Shown one piece after another: positions 1-12,386 of a stretch of 64,000 nt of DNA. The position numbers and the translations under genes were made by a program. Source of the stretch: Adineta steineri (Eukaryota > Rotifera > Eurotatoria > Adinetida > Adinetidae); contig CAJNOI010000065.1 of the NCBI GenBank assembly GCA_905250115.1, positions 51,593 through 115,592 on the forward strand, written 5' to 3'. The notes under the pieces are model-generated. The model saw nothing but the letters and a program-made list of their open reading frames with translations, had not been told where the DNA came from and searched no databases. Position 1 is the stretch's first letter. Every line of letters begins with the position of its first letter.

Positions 1-3000
1 CTAAATATTAACATAAGGATTGTTATTGATGCTGTTATTTTCACTGCGCTGGATTGTTTTGTAAATGAAATAAATGGTTTAATATGATATCCAAAAATAA
101 CATCAAGTGATGTACTAAAACCCGTGCTACTAAATTGACATTTACTTCCATAATAACATCTCTTACATATACATGCTGAAGTTGATGGGCAAATTAAATT
201 ATCTTGAACACATGAGCCATTATTACAATAATTATTACCTTGACAATCATATGACACATGATCAAATTCAAAACAGTTTGAATATCGATTTTTATCACAA
301 ACACACATATATTTCTCATCATAAAAACATTTTAATTTGAGATTTCCTATACATGGTAATTGATAATATTTCAATCGTCGAAGAGTTTTATAATTAAGTA
401 CTGTTGAATTTAAGAGTTTACTTATATTTTCACACTTATTATAATGATTTATATTAGTAGCAATATTTTCAGATTGAATTGATTTCTCTCTTACTACAAT
501 AAGATAATAATTCTTTTCAAATTCAATAAATAATAAATTAAATGGAGTTGTATAAAATAATTCAATTGAATATTGATCAAATGGAATTGTTTTAAACTTT
601 ATTATTCTTTCATGTTTTTTATCATCATATGAAATAATATAATGAGCAAAAACTAATGGTGGGATTGAATCAATTTTAAAATTAATATTTATTCTATTTG
701 ATTGATATTCACAATGAGATCCCATAAAATTTTCAGGACATAAACAAAAAAATTCATCATGATTTGTATGGTAATTATAAGGTATACATTTGCCATTATT
801 TTGACATGAATTATTATTCGATTGGCAATATTTATGTTGTAAATAACATTTCGAACCGAATTTATTTAATGGACATAAACAAATTGATGAATTTAACGCC
901 ATTGAATCCGATGAACAAGAATGTTGATATGTTATATTACAAAAACGACCTGAATAACCTTGATCACAAAGACAAAATTCTTTTGTTGAATTAATATAAT
1001 TAAAACATTTTCCATTTGTTCCACATTGAATTGAACAATTTATTGATAATTGAGCTTTTTCTGATGGAATACGAAGTTGTGTTGCTATACGATTAACTGG
1101 TAAAAATGGAAATGGAATAGATAAATTCCAACTTCCATAATAATTTAATGATGTTGATTTTTCATAAATATCAATACGTATCGAATATGTATGATTGACA
1201 TTTTTTGGTTGATCAGGATAGAGTAAATAACGATTGTATTTTGTATTACAATCTAGCGATGAAATATAATTTATTTTTTCATAATTATGTATTATTTCAT
1301 TTTCATCATCAATTAAATAAATAAATATATCATAAATAGAAAACTTATTTTCATGTGAACCTGCTGGTCGTATCTGAAATGTTAAACTAATACGTTGATT
1401 TTGCCATTGACATCGATCACCGTAATAATTAGGTGGACATAAACATTTCTTTTCAAGTGATTTTCCTTCAAATATAACAATTCCACGATTACAATATTCA
1501 ATTAATTCAATACTAGTTTTGATTTCGAGAGGTTTTTTTGGCTTGATATTATTGATATATTGTTGAGATGATAATGATGTTTGATTTATTATTGGTGGAA
1601 AATATCCCAAATTCCATGTAGAAAAGTAATAAACAGAATAGAGACGATTATAATCATGATCGACTAGGTTACATGATGTTCCATTATAATACAAATCTAT
1701 TGAGAAATTTTTGTTAAAACTAATGTTTTCTTTTTCAACAATATTACATATTAATTTTTGATCATTAGTCGATGAATTACCACAAATATCATTTTTTGTT
1801 AAACAAGTCTTTTCTTTCCATGATATATATTCTTTATTAATATTAAATGTTAAATTATTCGAATAAAATATTTTTCGATAGAGAATATTATTAAAATCGT
1901 GATTAATACAATCGACTGGTTTTTCGTAAATATATTCTTGAGGAATACAATAATAATTTTTAGTTGAATTAATGATTTCACATTTAATTTCATTAATATT
2001 ACAATTAACATTTGGACAATTTAATTCATCGATACCATTAGCACATTGAAAAACATTATCACATCGAGTGTATGGAGTATGACAGGGCCACCATTCACAA
2101 TTGTTTTCATCGTGTTCCCCATCGTCTTCTGGTGGTAACTGTGCATTCTGATTTATATGATTACAAAGATGTGAATATACGAATATTTCCTGATTTTCAA
2201 AGTGTTCATCTTCTCCATCTTTGCATTGAGGTTTATCAAGGCCAATACCTATAGGTGATAAACATTTTGTTTCTGATGTACAATTAAAACGTTGAGTATC
2301 ATTTAATGAACAACTAGCGCTATAACTTTCATCTTCACCATAATAACAATCCAGAATACCATCAATGAGACGATGTTTCGATATATATTTATCAGATTTT
2401 TTACAATAAAATAAAGATGCATTTGATTTATACTTAATAATATTTCCCATAAATCCACACATCTCAGAATCATTTCGTAATCGAGGTGCCAAACTCGGAC
2501 GATGAAATTCATATCTAGGAGCTAGACGACAATCTAAACCATTGATATGATTTGTTGTTTTTGGCAAGTATAAACATAATCGTGGATCAGTACAGATGTA
2601 TTGTGGCCATCCAGCACCATTACCACTATTGATCAAAAGTTTTTTTGAATAAGTAGGTTGAAAATAACCATAGAAGATAGGTTCACGAGGAAATGAAAGA
2701 TATTCTAATGGACAATCTATTGATAACCAATTTGCACGTAAACAATGTGTTATATTGTATGTATGATTTTGGAGAACGTTATAAAAACCGAGTTTACAGT
2801 ATAATAAAAGATAACAATCATTCGAATATTGTTTGACGGATTTATACATTGCTTGACGATAGTAGGCAGCACGACCTGTACCTCGACAAGCAAGTTGGTA
2901 AAAATCAAAAAGATAAAAAATAGTATAATAATTTGTACAACTTCCATCGCCACATGAAAATTCATGTGGTTGACGACATGTTCTCTCTTCACAAGCGAAC

Positions 3001-3839
3001 ATCATTGATTCGATACAGTCGAAACGTAGTCTATCAAGCGCAATTGCCTCCAAACTATCATCTTCAGCTTCATCTGTTCCATCCAGACAATCTTTACTTT
3101 GGTGATCATCACGAAAGAATTCGAGTGGAATACATTGTGCTCCATTATGACATCGATATTCATCTTCTTTACATTCATTTATTTCAAGTTCGTTACAATA
3201 TTCTTCATCTATACCAAGATTATCTCCAATACAATCAACTTTTCCATCACATATTTCACGCCAATCTAAACACATCGGTTCAGGACCACGATAACATCCA
3301 GATAAATGAGGATAACAAGTATGTATTAAAATTTTTCCGTAATAGCCTCTACGAGCTATAAATGAAGAATTTACGAAATCCCCAAATGATTCGATAGGTA
3401 TATTTAAATTAAATGTATATTGACAATTCGAACCAAACCATAATGATGAACAATTATTAAAAACAAATTCATCAAATTCGATATTCTTTTTAATGAGATA
3501 TATAGAATATTGTTCAATAATATCAATCGATATTGACCATTGAAGAAGATTTTCACTCGTAATTCCTTGTAAACGTAAATCCTTAAATGTGTATGTATTT
3601 TCTATATATCCTTGTATTTTATTAGTACGATCGATTGATAATGGACGTCGACAATAAGGTATCAGATGATTTGCTCGAAATGAAACGTGTTCATATGAAT
3701 AACGATCATCAACAATATACGAATCAAAACAATCGAAAATTGTTTTTGAATTGTCATTTGTATTATACAAAAATGATGCATTCGACTTAATAATTATTAG
3801 CGGTAATAATATAATAAAATATAACAATTGCCAGTGCAT
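1..3839 (-). CDS. LDLa/EGF multidomain receptor-like membrane protein (partial, 3' end off window)
   Basis: One uninterrupted frame of 1,279 codons runs from an ATG at 3839 to the window edge. Residues 1-22 form a hydrophobic signal peptide (starts MHWQLLYFIILLPL). Cysteine-rich LDL-receptor class A-like modules sit near residues 190-215, 220-260, 515-540 and 580-615, with acidic ends such as DCLDGTDE and QCKDGEDE. EGF-like modules lie near 795, 930-960, 1005-1040 and 1200-1240, with C-x-C-x5-G-x2-C endings (CLCPPNYYGDRC, CLCPENFMGSHC). Just before the edge a hydrophobic run (ITASITILMLIF) looks like a first transmembrane helix. Many N-x-S/T sites fit an extracellular protein. Bdelloid genomes, as I recall, hold many LDLa/EGF proteins ending in a seven-helix GPCR-like region, so that is the likely remainder, but it cannot be seen here. 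The absence of introns over 3.8 kb contrasts with the neighbouring genes. The ligand is unknown. It is divergently arranged with CFAP52. Confidence 0.8.
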   Translation of the reverse strand, partial: MHWQLLYFIILLPLIIIKSNASFLYNTNDNSKTIFDCFDSYIVDDRYSYEHVSFRANHLIPYCRRPLSIDRTNKIQGYIENTYTFKDLRLQGITSENLLQWSISIDIIEQYSIYLIKKNIEFDEFVFNNCSSLWFGSNCQYTFNLNIPIESFGDFVNSSFIARRGYYGKILIHTCYPHLSGCYRGPEPMCLDWREICDGKVDCIGDNLGIDEEYCNELEINECKEDEYRCHNGAQCIPLEFFRDDHQSKDCLDGTDEAEDDSLEAIALDRLRFDCIESMMFACEERTCRQPHEFSCGDGSCTNYYTIFYLFDFYQLACRGTGRAAYYRQAMYKSVKQYSNDCYLLLYCKLGFYNVLQNHTYNITHCLRANWLSIDCPLEYLSFPREPIFYGYFQPTYSKKLLINSGNGAGWPQYICTDPRLCLYLPKTTNHINGLDCRLAPRYEFHRPSLAPRLRNDSEMCGFMGNIIKYKSNASLFYCKKSDKYISKHRLIDGILDCYYGEDESYSASCSLNDTQRFNCTSETKCLSPIGIGLDKPQCKDGEDEHFENQEIFVYSHLCNHINQNAQLPPEDDGEHDENNCEWWPCHTPYTRCDNVFQCANGIDELNCPNVNCNINEIKCEIINSTKNYYCIPQEYIYEKPVDCINHDFNNILYRKIFYSNNLTFNINKEYISWKEKTCLTKNDICGNSSTNDQKLICNIVEKENISFNKNFSIDLYYNGTSCNLVDHDYNRLYSVYYFSTWNLGYFPPIINQTSLSSQQYINNIKPKKPLEIKTSIELIEYCNRGIVIFEGKSLEKKCLCPPNYYGDRCQWQNQRISLTFQIRPAGSHENKFSIYDIFIYLIDDENEIIHNYEKINYISSLDCNTKYNRYLLYPDQPKNVNHTYSIRIDIYEKSTSLNYYGSWNLSIPFPFLPVNRIATQLRIPSEKAQLSINCSIQCGTNGKCFNYINSTKEFCLCDQGYSGRFCNITYQHSCSSDSMALNSSICLCPLNKFGSKCYLQHKYCQSNNNSCQNNGKCIPYNYHTNHDEFFCLCPENFMGSHCEYQSNRININFKIDSIPPLVFAHYIISYDDKKHERIIKFKTIPFDQYSIELFYTTPFNLLFIEFEKNYYLIVVREKSIQSENIATNINHYNKCENISKLLNSTVLNYKTLRRLKYYQLPCIGNLKLKCFYDEKYMCVCDKNRYSNCFEFDHVSYDCQGNNYCNNGSCVQDNLICPSTSACICKRCYYGSKCQFSSTGFSTSLDVIFGYHIKPFISFTKQSSAVKITASITILMLIF

Positions 3840-4858
3840 CATAATAATTTTAGAAATATATAAACTAATTATTATTATGATAGTAGTGTTTCGTAGATCA
3901 ATTGCAAAAATTGTTAAACTAGAAAAAGAAGTAACGATCTCAGTTTATATATTCAAAGAATATTAGACAAAACTAAATGCGCAACTGATAGTTTTTGCTT
4001 TTATCATTAACATAAAACAAGGAAATGAAAAGTAACAATATCAATATTATTGTATATTTATCTGAATAAAACAGAAACATGATTTTCATCGAACTAAACT
4101 GCAAAATCAGATAGGAAATACGTAATTCCTTTAGGAAACACATCTGTATTATGTTTTGTTGTAGAAAATACAGTATCAATATTTAAAACACTTTTATCAT
4201 ATTTTTTTAGCTTACAGTATGATAAACATGTGTGATTGTTCTAGCAAATTCTACATCTTTTCGCTGAGCACTAACATTATCAATATTGGAAAATTAAATA
4301 GTTTCGAATTATTTTGATAATTAAAAACTCATTAATTATTATCACCTTTTACAGTTTTATAATTTGAATACTTGAAAATACAGACGTAAGATCAAGAAAA
4401 CATTCACATCTTTACCCATAACCATATACAGTTTGAACCTTATTGGTAAGACGTATCAGTATGATTTTGTGATTCTCTATCAAATAAATGATATATAATC
4501 AGACGAAACAAGAATATGGGTGTGAATATTTTATTCATAGAACATACATATCCTCAAGATATCTGATAAATCTTACGTTTACCATCATGTATAAAAACAT
4601 TGAAAGAATATCTTAGCACTTTCAAAGCCATTAGACCGTTAATAGTGCTTGAACGGTATCCATTTCCTACCATTAGAGTTAAAAATCAGAGAAAATGATG
4701 ATGTATATTTTCTTTTTTAACTGCGCAATAAATAAAGGAAAACTGAGATAAGAGAATTTAAAGGATACTCTTGGAAAGAAAAAAAAAGAACGATCTATAT
4801 ATGTAAATGTATGACGCATATTGATAATATAAAGGAAAGAAAATGAAGAAACAGATGT

Positions 4859-4893
4859 ATGCATGTACGTATGTACGCATGTACGCATGTAGA
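4859..4893. repeat. Short tandem repeat (ATGTACGC-like unit)
   Basis: Four or so imperfect copies of an 8-bp unit (gcatgtac / gtatgtac) follow one another. It is a simple microsatellite-like tract in intergenic DNA, with no evident function. Confidence 0.7.
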
Positions 4894-4967
4894 GAATCAT
4901 TAGTATGCTGTAGAATGTGCTAGGCTATTTCATAAAAATATAGATGGTGAATCCATCTCAAAAAGTT

Positions 4968-5069
4968 GTCTTAAGGATGTGGGTGTGGGTGTGGGTAATG
5001 ATAAAGGTGGTATAGTTACACACTCAGATTCACACTCTCACCCACACCCACCCACCCACATTCTCAAGG
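4968..5069. mobile_element. G-rich inverted element, copy A, with interstitial telomere-like TGTGGG repeats
   Basis: The left arm holds three exact TGTGGG units (4980-4997 region) after GTCTTAAGGA. The right arm holds the complementary C-rich array (CCCACA/CCCA units, 5041-5060) followed by TTCTCAAGG. The arms form an imperfect inverted repeat around a roughly 40-bp spacer. The ends resemble those of copies at 8018-8137 and 38440-38510 (CACCCTCAAGAC). No clear target-site duplication was found. It could be a small non-autonomous transposon or a rearranged interstitial telomere tract. Confidence 0.5.
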
Positions 5070-5404
5070 TGGTTTCAAACGTCATTTGCCACTCAGATTG
5101 ATTTTCATATCCTTGTATCGATATTTTATAAAGTAAAAACTTTCATCGAGTCTTCAATAGGGGTCACTAGCCCTCAAAATAGACAATTTCAAAAGAAAAT
5201 TTACTATTTTCTGCATCAAAGCGATTAAGATCGATTTATTTTTCATCTTTTATTATCATCTTGTAATACTTTTAAATAACTATCTTAATATACTTGGTCA
5301 TTGCTAAGCACTTGAACATAAAAAATGGTTGTCAACATTGTGACAAATTCAATTCTACTAGAAACAATATATCGTTTTCATACATTCATCATCAAACAAA
5401 AACA

Positions 5405-7899
5405 ATGACGACCACTAATAATCAACCAGAACGATTTGATACTCTACAAAGACTTGAATTGGAATCAACTATTGGTTTTGAAGGTTAATATTTATTATAA
5501 ACTTTTTTCAATATCACCATATCATTAATATGTATAAATTTTAGGAAAAGTTCCTCATGGTCTTAAACTTCACCCAGATCGTACACATATGGTATATCCA
5601 ATAGGATGTAATTTAGTTATTGAAAATTTACAAACACGACAACAAGAATTCCTTCTCGGACATAATAATAATATATCAAGTGTAGCTATATCAAATAATG
5701 GAAAATATATTGCTTCAGGTCAAGCAACATATATGGGTTTTAAGGTAAGAGAATACGTTTTTTTAATCAATTAATCAATCAATTATTAAAATAGATATTT
5801 TTTTTCGAATAAAATAGGCTGATATTATTATTTGGGATTATGCTACTCGTGAACCTTATGCACGACTCGTTTTACACAAAGTCAAAATTGAAGATCTTGT
5901 ATTTACTTGTTCAGATAGATTCTTAATATCCTTAGGTGGTCAAGATGATGGAGCTATTATCGTATGGAATATTGAAACTAAAGAACCCGTATGTGGTAGC
6001 GCAGCTCAACATAAAAGTGCTGGTATTACATATTGTTTAGCTGCATCAAAACAAGATGAATGTCAATTTTTTAGTGGTGGAAAGTAATTAAAAGCAATAT
6101 AATTTTGTTTTCGAAAAACATAAAAATCAATATTTTTAGTGGTACACTTCGTTTTTGGCAATTGGATATCGCTAATCGAAAAATTCGAGCAACAGATATT
6201 AATACGGGTATTGTTAAACGTATTGTCAAATGTATGACAGTAAGTATATTTACAGAAAAAAAGAAAATGGAATAATAGAATTTTGTATTATCTTCAAGGT
6301 CTCATTGGATGGTACTATTCTTTATTGTGGTACAACATCAGGAGATATACTTATGATCTATATTCCAGCTACTCAATTTAAATGTATTGGACCTGAAAAG
6401 AAAAAATATTCAATGGGAATTACAACTATACAAGCATTAATCAATGGTGATGTTTTAATTGGTACAGGTGAAGGAAAAATTCATATTGCTGAAAAAGAAA
6501 CGTTTAAATCATTAAAGTAAATTATTCTGCGACTTTATATATATTAATTTTTTTGTTTATATTAGATCTGCACAAGCTATGGGTGAAATAACTTCCATAG
6601 CATTAAGAGGTGAAGGTCATATGGTAAATGAAATTTCTTTGTTACTTATTAAAAAATAAAATAAAATCTTTTTCCATGCATAGATTTTTATTGGTACAGA
6701 TCGATCACATATTTATAAAATTAATTATGCTGATTGGAAAATGGAATTAATTAATACATGTCATAATTCACCTATAAACGATATTGCATTTCCTTTGTAA
6801 GTTTTAAAAATTGATATTAGGAGAAAAAAAACTAATTCATATTTTCTAAAGTGGAACTTCGGAATTATTTGGTACATGTGGATTTCAAGATATTCGGTAA
6901 GAAAAGAAAATTTCGAATTCAAACATTTTTTTTTCGTTAATTTAGTATATGGCATGCACCAACTGGTAATGAATTATTACGAATATCAGAAGCAAATAAA
7001 ACATGTAATTCAATATGTTTTAGTCGTGATGGAAAAATGATTTTAAGGTTTAAATGAAAATTTCTATAAAAATCAAGAGAAAATTCTTTTTTCTTTCGCT
7101 AGTGGATGGGATGATGGTCGTATTCGAGCTTTTTATCCTGAAACCGGTCGTGAGATGTTTAGTATAAATGATGCACATAATCGTGGTGTAACAGCAATAG
7201 CTATTACAAATGATTGTCGACGAATAGTTAGTGGTGGTGGCGAAGGTATGATACGTATTTGGCAAATCAATCCAAATTCACGTGAACTATTGGCAACTAT
7301 GAAAGAACATAAAAATGCGATTGTTTGTATTCGTATTAATAAATCGGATACAGAATGTGTTACGGCATCACTTGATGGTACTTGTATTATTTGGAATTTA
7401 AAGTAAAAATAATATTAATTTATTGAAATGTAGAAACTTTTTATTTTATTCTAGACGTTTCGCACGTAATCAAGTTTTATTTGAAAATACACTTTTTCAT
7501 TGTGTAGCTTATCATCCTGAAGAATATCATATAGTAACAGGTGGTAGTGATCGAAAGATTGGATATTGGGAATCTACAAATGGTGCACAAATACGTGAAT
7601 TAGAAGCATCAAAAAGTGGAACTATTAATGGACTTGATATTGATAATTCTGGTAATTATTTTGTTACTGTTAGTGCTGATAAATTAGTAAAAGTAAGTGT
7701 ATATTATGTTACTTTTATTAGATATTTTTAAGATTCTATTTAGTTCTGGCGTTATAATGAAGGTGACGTCATAAGTGTTGGTATTGGTCATGGTAGTGAA
7801 GTGAAAAAAGTTAAAATATGTCCAAATTCACAACATATTATTTCTGTTAGTGCTGATGGAAGTATTTTCCGATGGAAATTTCCAAAATCAACTATATAA
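5405..7899 (+). CDS. CFAP52: CFAP52 (WDR16), cilia- and flagella-associated WD40 protein, 12 exons
   Basis: Spliced coding sequence of 1,875 nt (624 aa; human about 620). Exons: 5405-5483, 5545-5744, 5818-6083, 6140-6239, 6299-6516, 6566-6623, 6684-6796, 6852-6896, 6946-7047, 7103-7402, 7455-7692, 7744-7899. All introns are GT-AG and 49-73 bp. The protein is collinear with vertebrate CFAP52 along its whole length: the N-terminal IGFEGKVPHGLKLHPD stretch, ASGQATYMGFKADIIIWDY, then NDCRRIVSGGGEGMIRIWQI, ASLDGTCIIWNL and the terminal SVSADGSIFRWKFP. The family forms two WD40 propellers and is a microtubule inner/axonemal component needed in motile cilia, fitting a ciliated animal. The ATG at 5405 gives the family-length N-terminus; an open upstream extension (TTG at 5294) does not match the family. 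The gene is convergent with GRWD1. Confidence 0.96.
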
Positions 7900-8338
7900 G
7901 AAAACAAGGTTTTTTTTTCAAAAAATTATTTACTTTTTTATACCTTTTTTTCTTAAAATATTTATAAAAATAAACAAAATTATTTTATCATAATAGAATT
8001 AGCAAGTAACATTCGTCGTCTTGACTCACTTTACCCTCGACTGTGACAGAGTGGGAGTGAGTGTGGATGAAAGTTTCGGTGTGGGTATCGGTAACAAATG
8101 AGATCCAAAACCACACCCACACCCACACCCTCAAGACTTTTGACCTGCCACAAACATACAGACAAACTATTTTATTTCGTATGATCCTCCCTACAGTCGA
8201 GAGAATTATAACTTAAACTGATCTTTGCATCGCTGGGTCAATTCCGCTGTTCATATTTTCAAAAAATAAATAGATACCTTAGTTATTTTTTTTTATTTCG
8301 GAAACAGAAAACAAAAAACAATAATAAACTGATTTTTT
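7900..8338. other. Convergent intergenic region between CFAP52 and GRWD1
   Basis: It holds the 3' ends of both genes and one copy of the G-rich inverted element (8018-8137). No coding capacity was seen. Confidence 0.7.
8018..8137. mobile_element. G-rich inverted element, copy B
   Basis: Bounded by a 7-bp perfect inverted repeat GTCTTGA (8018-8024) and TCAAGAC (8131-8137). The right arm (8111-8130) is about three complementary TGTGGG units; the left arm is a degenerate G-rich tract (about 8050-8094). The right end CACCCTCAAGAC is identical to that of the copy near 38.5 kb. No target-site duplication was recognised. Confidence 0.5.
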
Positions 8339-10525
8339 TTAAGCACTGATCGTTTTAAAGATATTAAAACCGGATAAAGCAGTACTAAGTAATAAACCAG
8401 GTATTTGTCTATGCCAATGAACTTCTTTAATATCTGTTTGTCCCATATGAATAAAAAGTAATTGATCAGGTAAATTTTCTAATTGATTATTATTTGATGC
8501 TACTGCTTGTTCTTTCTTTTCTTCATCATCTTTTTCTACAGCTAAATCCCATAATGTTATTTGATTATCAGCACCAGCTGCAGCAAATACACTTGAATCT
8601 GTATCATGCCATTGAACACTTGTTATCGCTGATGTATGATGTTTAAATGATGCGACTGGTGTTTGTTTCTAGAAAGAAGAAAAAAAACACACGTACAATT
8701 TTAAAAATTCGAAATTTTTATTTTTTTTTACGGAGAATTGTCGTAAATCCCAAACTTTAATGTAACCATCGTCACCACCAGATACAATAAATGGTTCAAA
8801 CTTATTCCAACTAATTACGTTAACATCAGACGTATGTGCATCCGCTTCTGTTAACATACAAGCTTTTGATGGCATAGCACGAATATCCCATATGCGTATA
8901 CTTCGATCAACACTACACGAAGTAAAAACCTTCAAAAATCAAAATAAATAAAGAGTTGATGTGTCTTTTTTGTTAAAAATCTTCTTACACTCTCTTCATT
9001 GGGTGACCATTGAATATCTTCAACAGAAGATGTATGACCAGTATAAGGTCTTTGATCAACAAGCCATTCAGTATCATTTGGTTTCCATATATGAATATTT
9101 TTTGAGCAATCACCAGTGGCTAACATTCCTAAAAACGAAAAAAATTGTTTTATTTGATTAAATCAAATTATTTCTTTACCTGGTACAACTGGCGACCAAT
9201 CCATAGCAAAACCTAAGAAGATAGTTTTTTGATATTGCAAAAAAAAGAAGAAAGAAATCTTTTCTTTTACCTTCACTCATATGTCCATTAAATGTAAATA
9301 ATGGTTTAGGTGATTCTTGATTACGAACATAAGCAGACATAACAGATGAATCATTAACAGCATGAACTAATCGACTTAAATCCCATATATGTACTTTTCC
9401 TGTATCAGACCATGTTGCTGCTATTTTACGTTCATTAATAACTGTTGACTGAAGAGAAAAACAAAAATTAATTTTGTTTTATTCAAAATATTCTATATTC
9501 ATCTAATTACTCGTATTCGATTAACACAACCAAAATGTTTCAATGAAACTGATTCAAATTCAGGTTTAGAATCTTCTTCTTCATCATCGTCATCATCATC
9601 TGATTCTGCATCGGACGTTTTTTCCTAAATAGAAAATTCAAAAATTTATTAGTAATAATCTCTAGAAAGAAATACTCGTGAACATCTACGATTCAATACA
9701 ATCCTCTATTAATAAAAGGTTTTTTTAATCTAAGAGCAAGTATATAATGAATATCGTGGTACTAAGGAAAGAATGAGAAATATATTGAGCGGAAGTTAGA
9801 CATGACCCAAACTTATATTCAAACTGTTTGGGAGTTTGAGTTTAGTTTAATGAGTTTGAGCGTGGGTTTGGGTCTTCTTTTAATTGCCACCAATGTATCG
9901 AAAATAGTGTCTTCTACAGATTAAAAAAGCACAAACCCAAACTCAAACTCAAACAGTTTGGGTTTGGGTCATGTTTGGCGGAAGTCAATATTAAGTAGTT
10001 AATAATGAATTCATCCAAAGGCACATAAAATATTCTACGTTAAAATTGTTTCTATTCTTAATATTTTCATATAAATTCATACTTTTAAAGTTTTAGTTAA
10101 ATTTGACATTTTTACAACCATCACACTATTTCGATCAGCTTTTTCCGCTTGTGTACCACAAACAATAAATACTGTATGTGGATATTGATTTCTATCCATA
10201 CCCAAATTATCAGATAATATATCAAAACTTAAACATGGATCACCTAGAAAAGACAAAACAAACCTTGATAAATTCTTTTGAAATTCTATTAAATCACATA
10301 CTTGCCTGTTTGTGCTTCATGAAACATTTCATATGCACTTTCTTCTCGTACAAGTTCTTCATCTTCATCTAATGGATCACCTGGTAAATAAACTTGTTGT
10401 ACTTTATTTTTAGTAGTATTTTCATTCGTTGTTACATCTTCAGATTCCATATCTTCATATTCATCATTATTATTATCTTTTATTTTTTTTTCTGATTTCT
10501 TTTTCTTATTTTTTCCTTTTACCAT
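8339..10525 (-). CDS. GRWD1: GRWD1, glutamate-rich WD repeat-containing protein 1, 8 exons
   Basis: Coding sequence of 1,374 nt (457 aa; human 446). Exons from the start: 10306-10525, 10083-10243, 9511-9624, 9271-9448, 9180-9212, 8989-9128, 8732-8929, 8339-8668. The lysine-rich N-terminus is followed by [20 protein letters not shown], a family signature, then a D/E-rich run near residue 135 and the WD40 repeats ([61 protein letters not shown]). The family acts in ribosome biogenesis and histone/MCM chromatin handling in the nucleus. Intron 1 begins with GC (donor AG|GCAAGT at 10306/10305); using the nearby GT would give an immediate stop. Intron 2 (9625-10082) is long because it carries a hAT-type insertion. 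A TTTTTAG acceptor-like site at 10547, just upstream of the ATG, could be a trans-splice or 5' UTR acceptor. Confidence 0.95.
9797..9977. mobile_element. Non-autonomous hAT-type element (MITE) in GRWD1 intron 2
   Basis: Ends are inverted repeats TAGACATGACCCAAAC (left) and, reversed, CAAACATGACCCAAAC (right). The element is flanked by a perfect 8-bp direct repeat GCGGAAGT (9789-9796 and 9978-9985), the size of a hAT target-site duplication. The 181-bp interior is made of repeated GTTTGGGT/GAGTTTGAG motifs in both orientations and has no coding capacity. The intact duplication suggests a recent insertion. A 39-bp palindrome at 38080 carries the same termini. Confidence 0.85.
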
Positions 10526-10725
10526 GATGTTTCTTTTTTTATATATCTAAAAACAACAGCCATAGAATATAGACAAAATGCAAAGTCAGAAGAGTGATAA
10601 ATATCGAATAGATTTTTTCGAAAAAAAAACAAATAAACGCATGAGTAAAACGAGACGTACAAAAAAAATTGCTAAAAATCAATGTTTCTTTTTTTATAAT
10701 TATTATCTTCTTTTATAAATGTAAC
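10526..10725. other. Very short same-strand spacer between PCYT2 and GRWD1
   Basis: Only 200 bp separate the PCYT2 stop from the GRWD1 ATG on the same strand. It holds T-rich tracts and an acceptor-like TTTTTAG (minus strand, 10547) 21 bp before the GRWD1 start. This is compatible with polycistronic transcription and spliced-leader trans-splicing, which is known in bdelloids; that is inference only. Confidence 0.4.

Positions 10726-12386
<1,661 letters not shown>

Larger units (their letters stand above)
3840..5404. other. Divergent intergenic region between the LDLa/EGF gene and CFAP52
   Basis: No convincing gene is present. It must hold the start regions of both flanking genes. It contains a short ATGTACGC-type tandem repeat around 4859-4893 and the G-rich inverted element at 4968-5069, described separately. 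An upstream TTG-initiated extension of the CFAP52 frame from 5294 is open but resembles nothing and is not counted as coding. Confidence 0.6.

Noticed and set aside
5294-5404. N-terminal extension of CFAP52 from a TTG
   Set aside because: Nuclear animal genes rarely start at TTG. The ATG at 5405 gives the family-like N-terminus and length.
5405-10525. CFAP52 and GRWD1 as a WD40 gene duplication
   Set aside because: They are clearly different ancient WD40 families with different domain counts and functions. Adjacency is coincidental.
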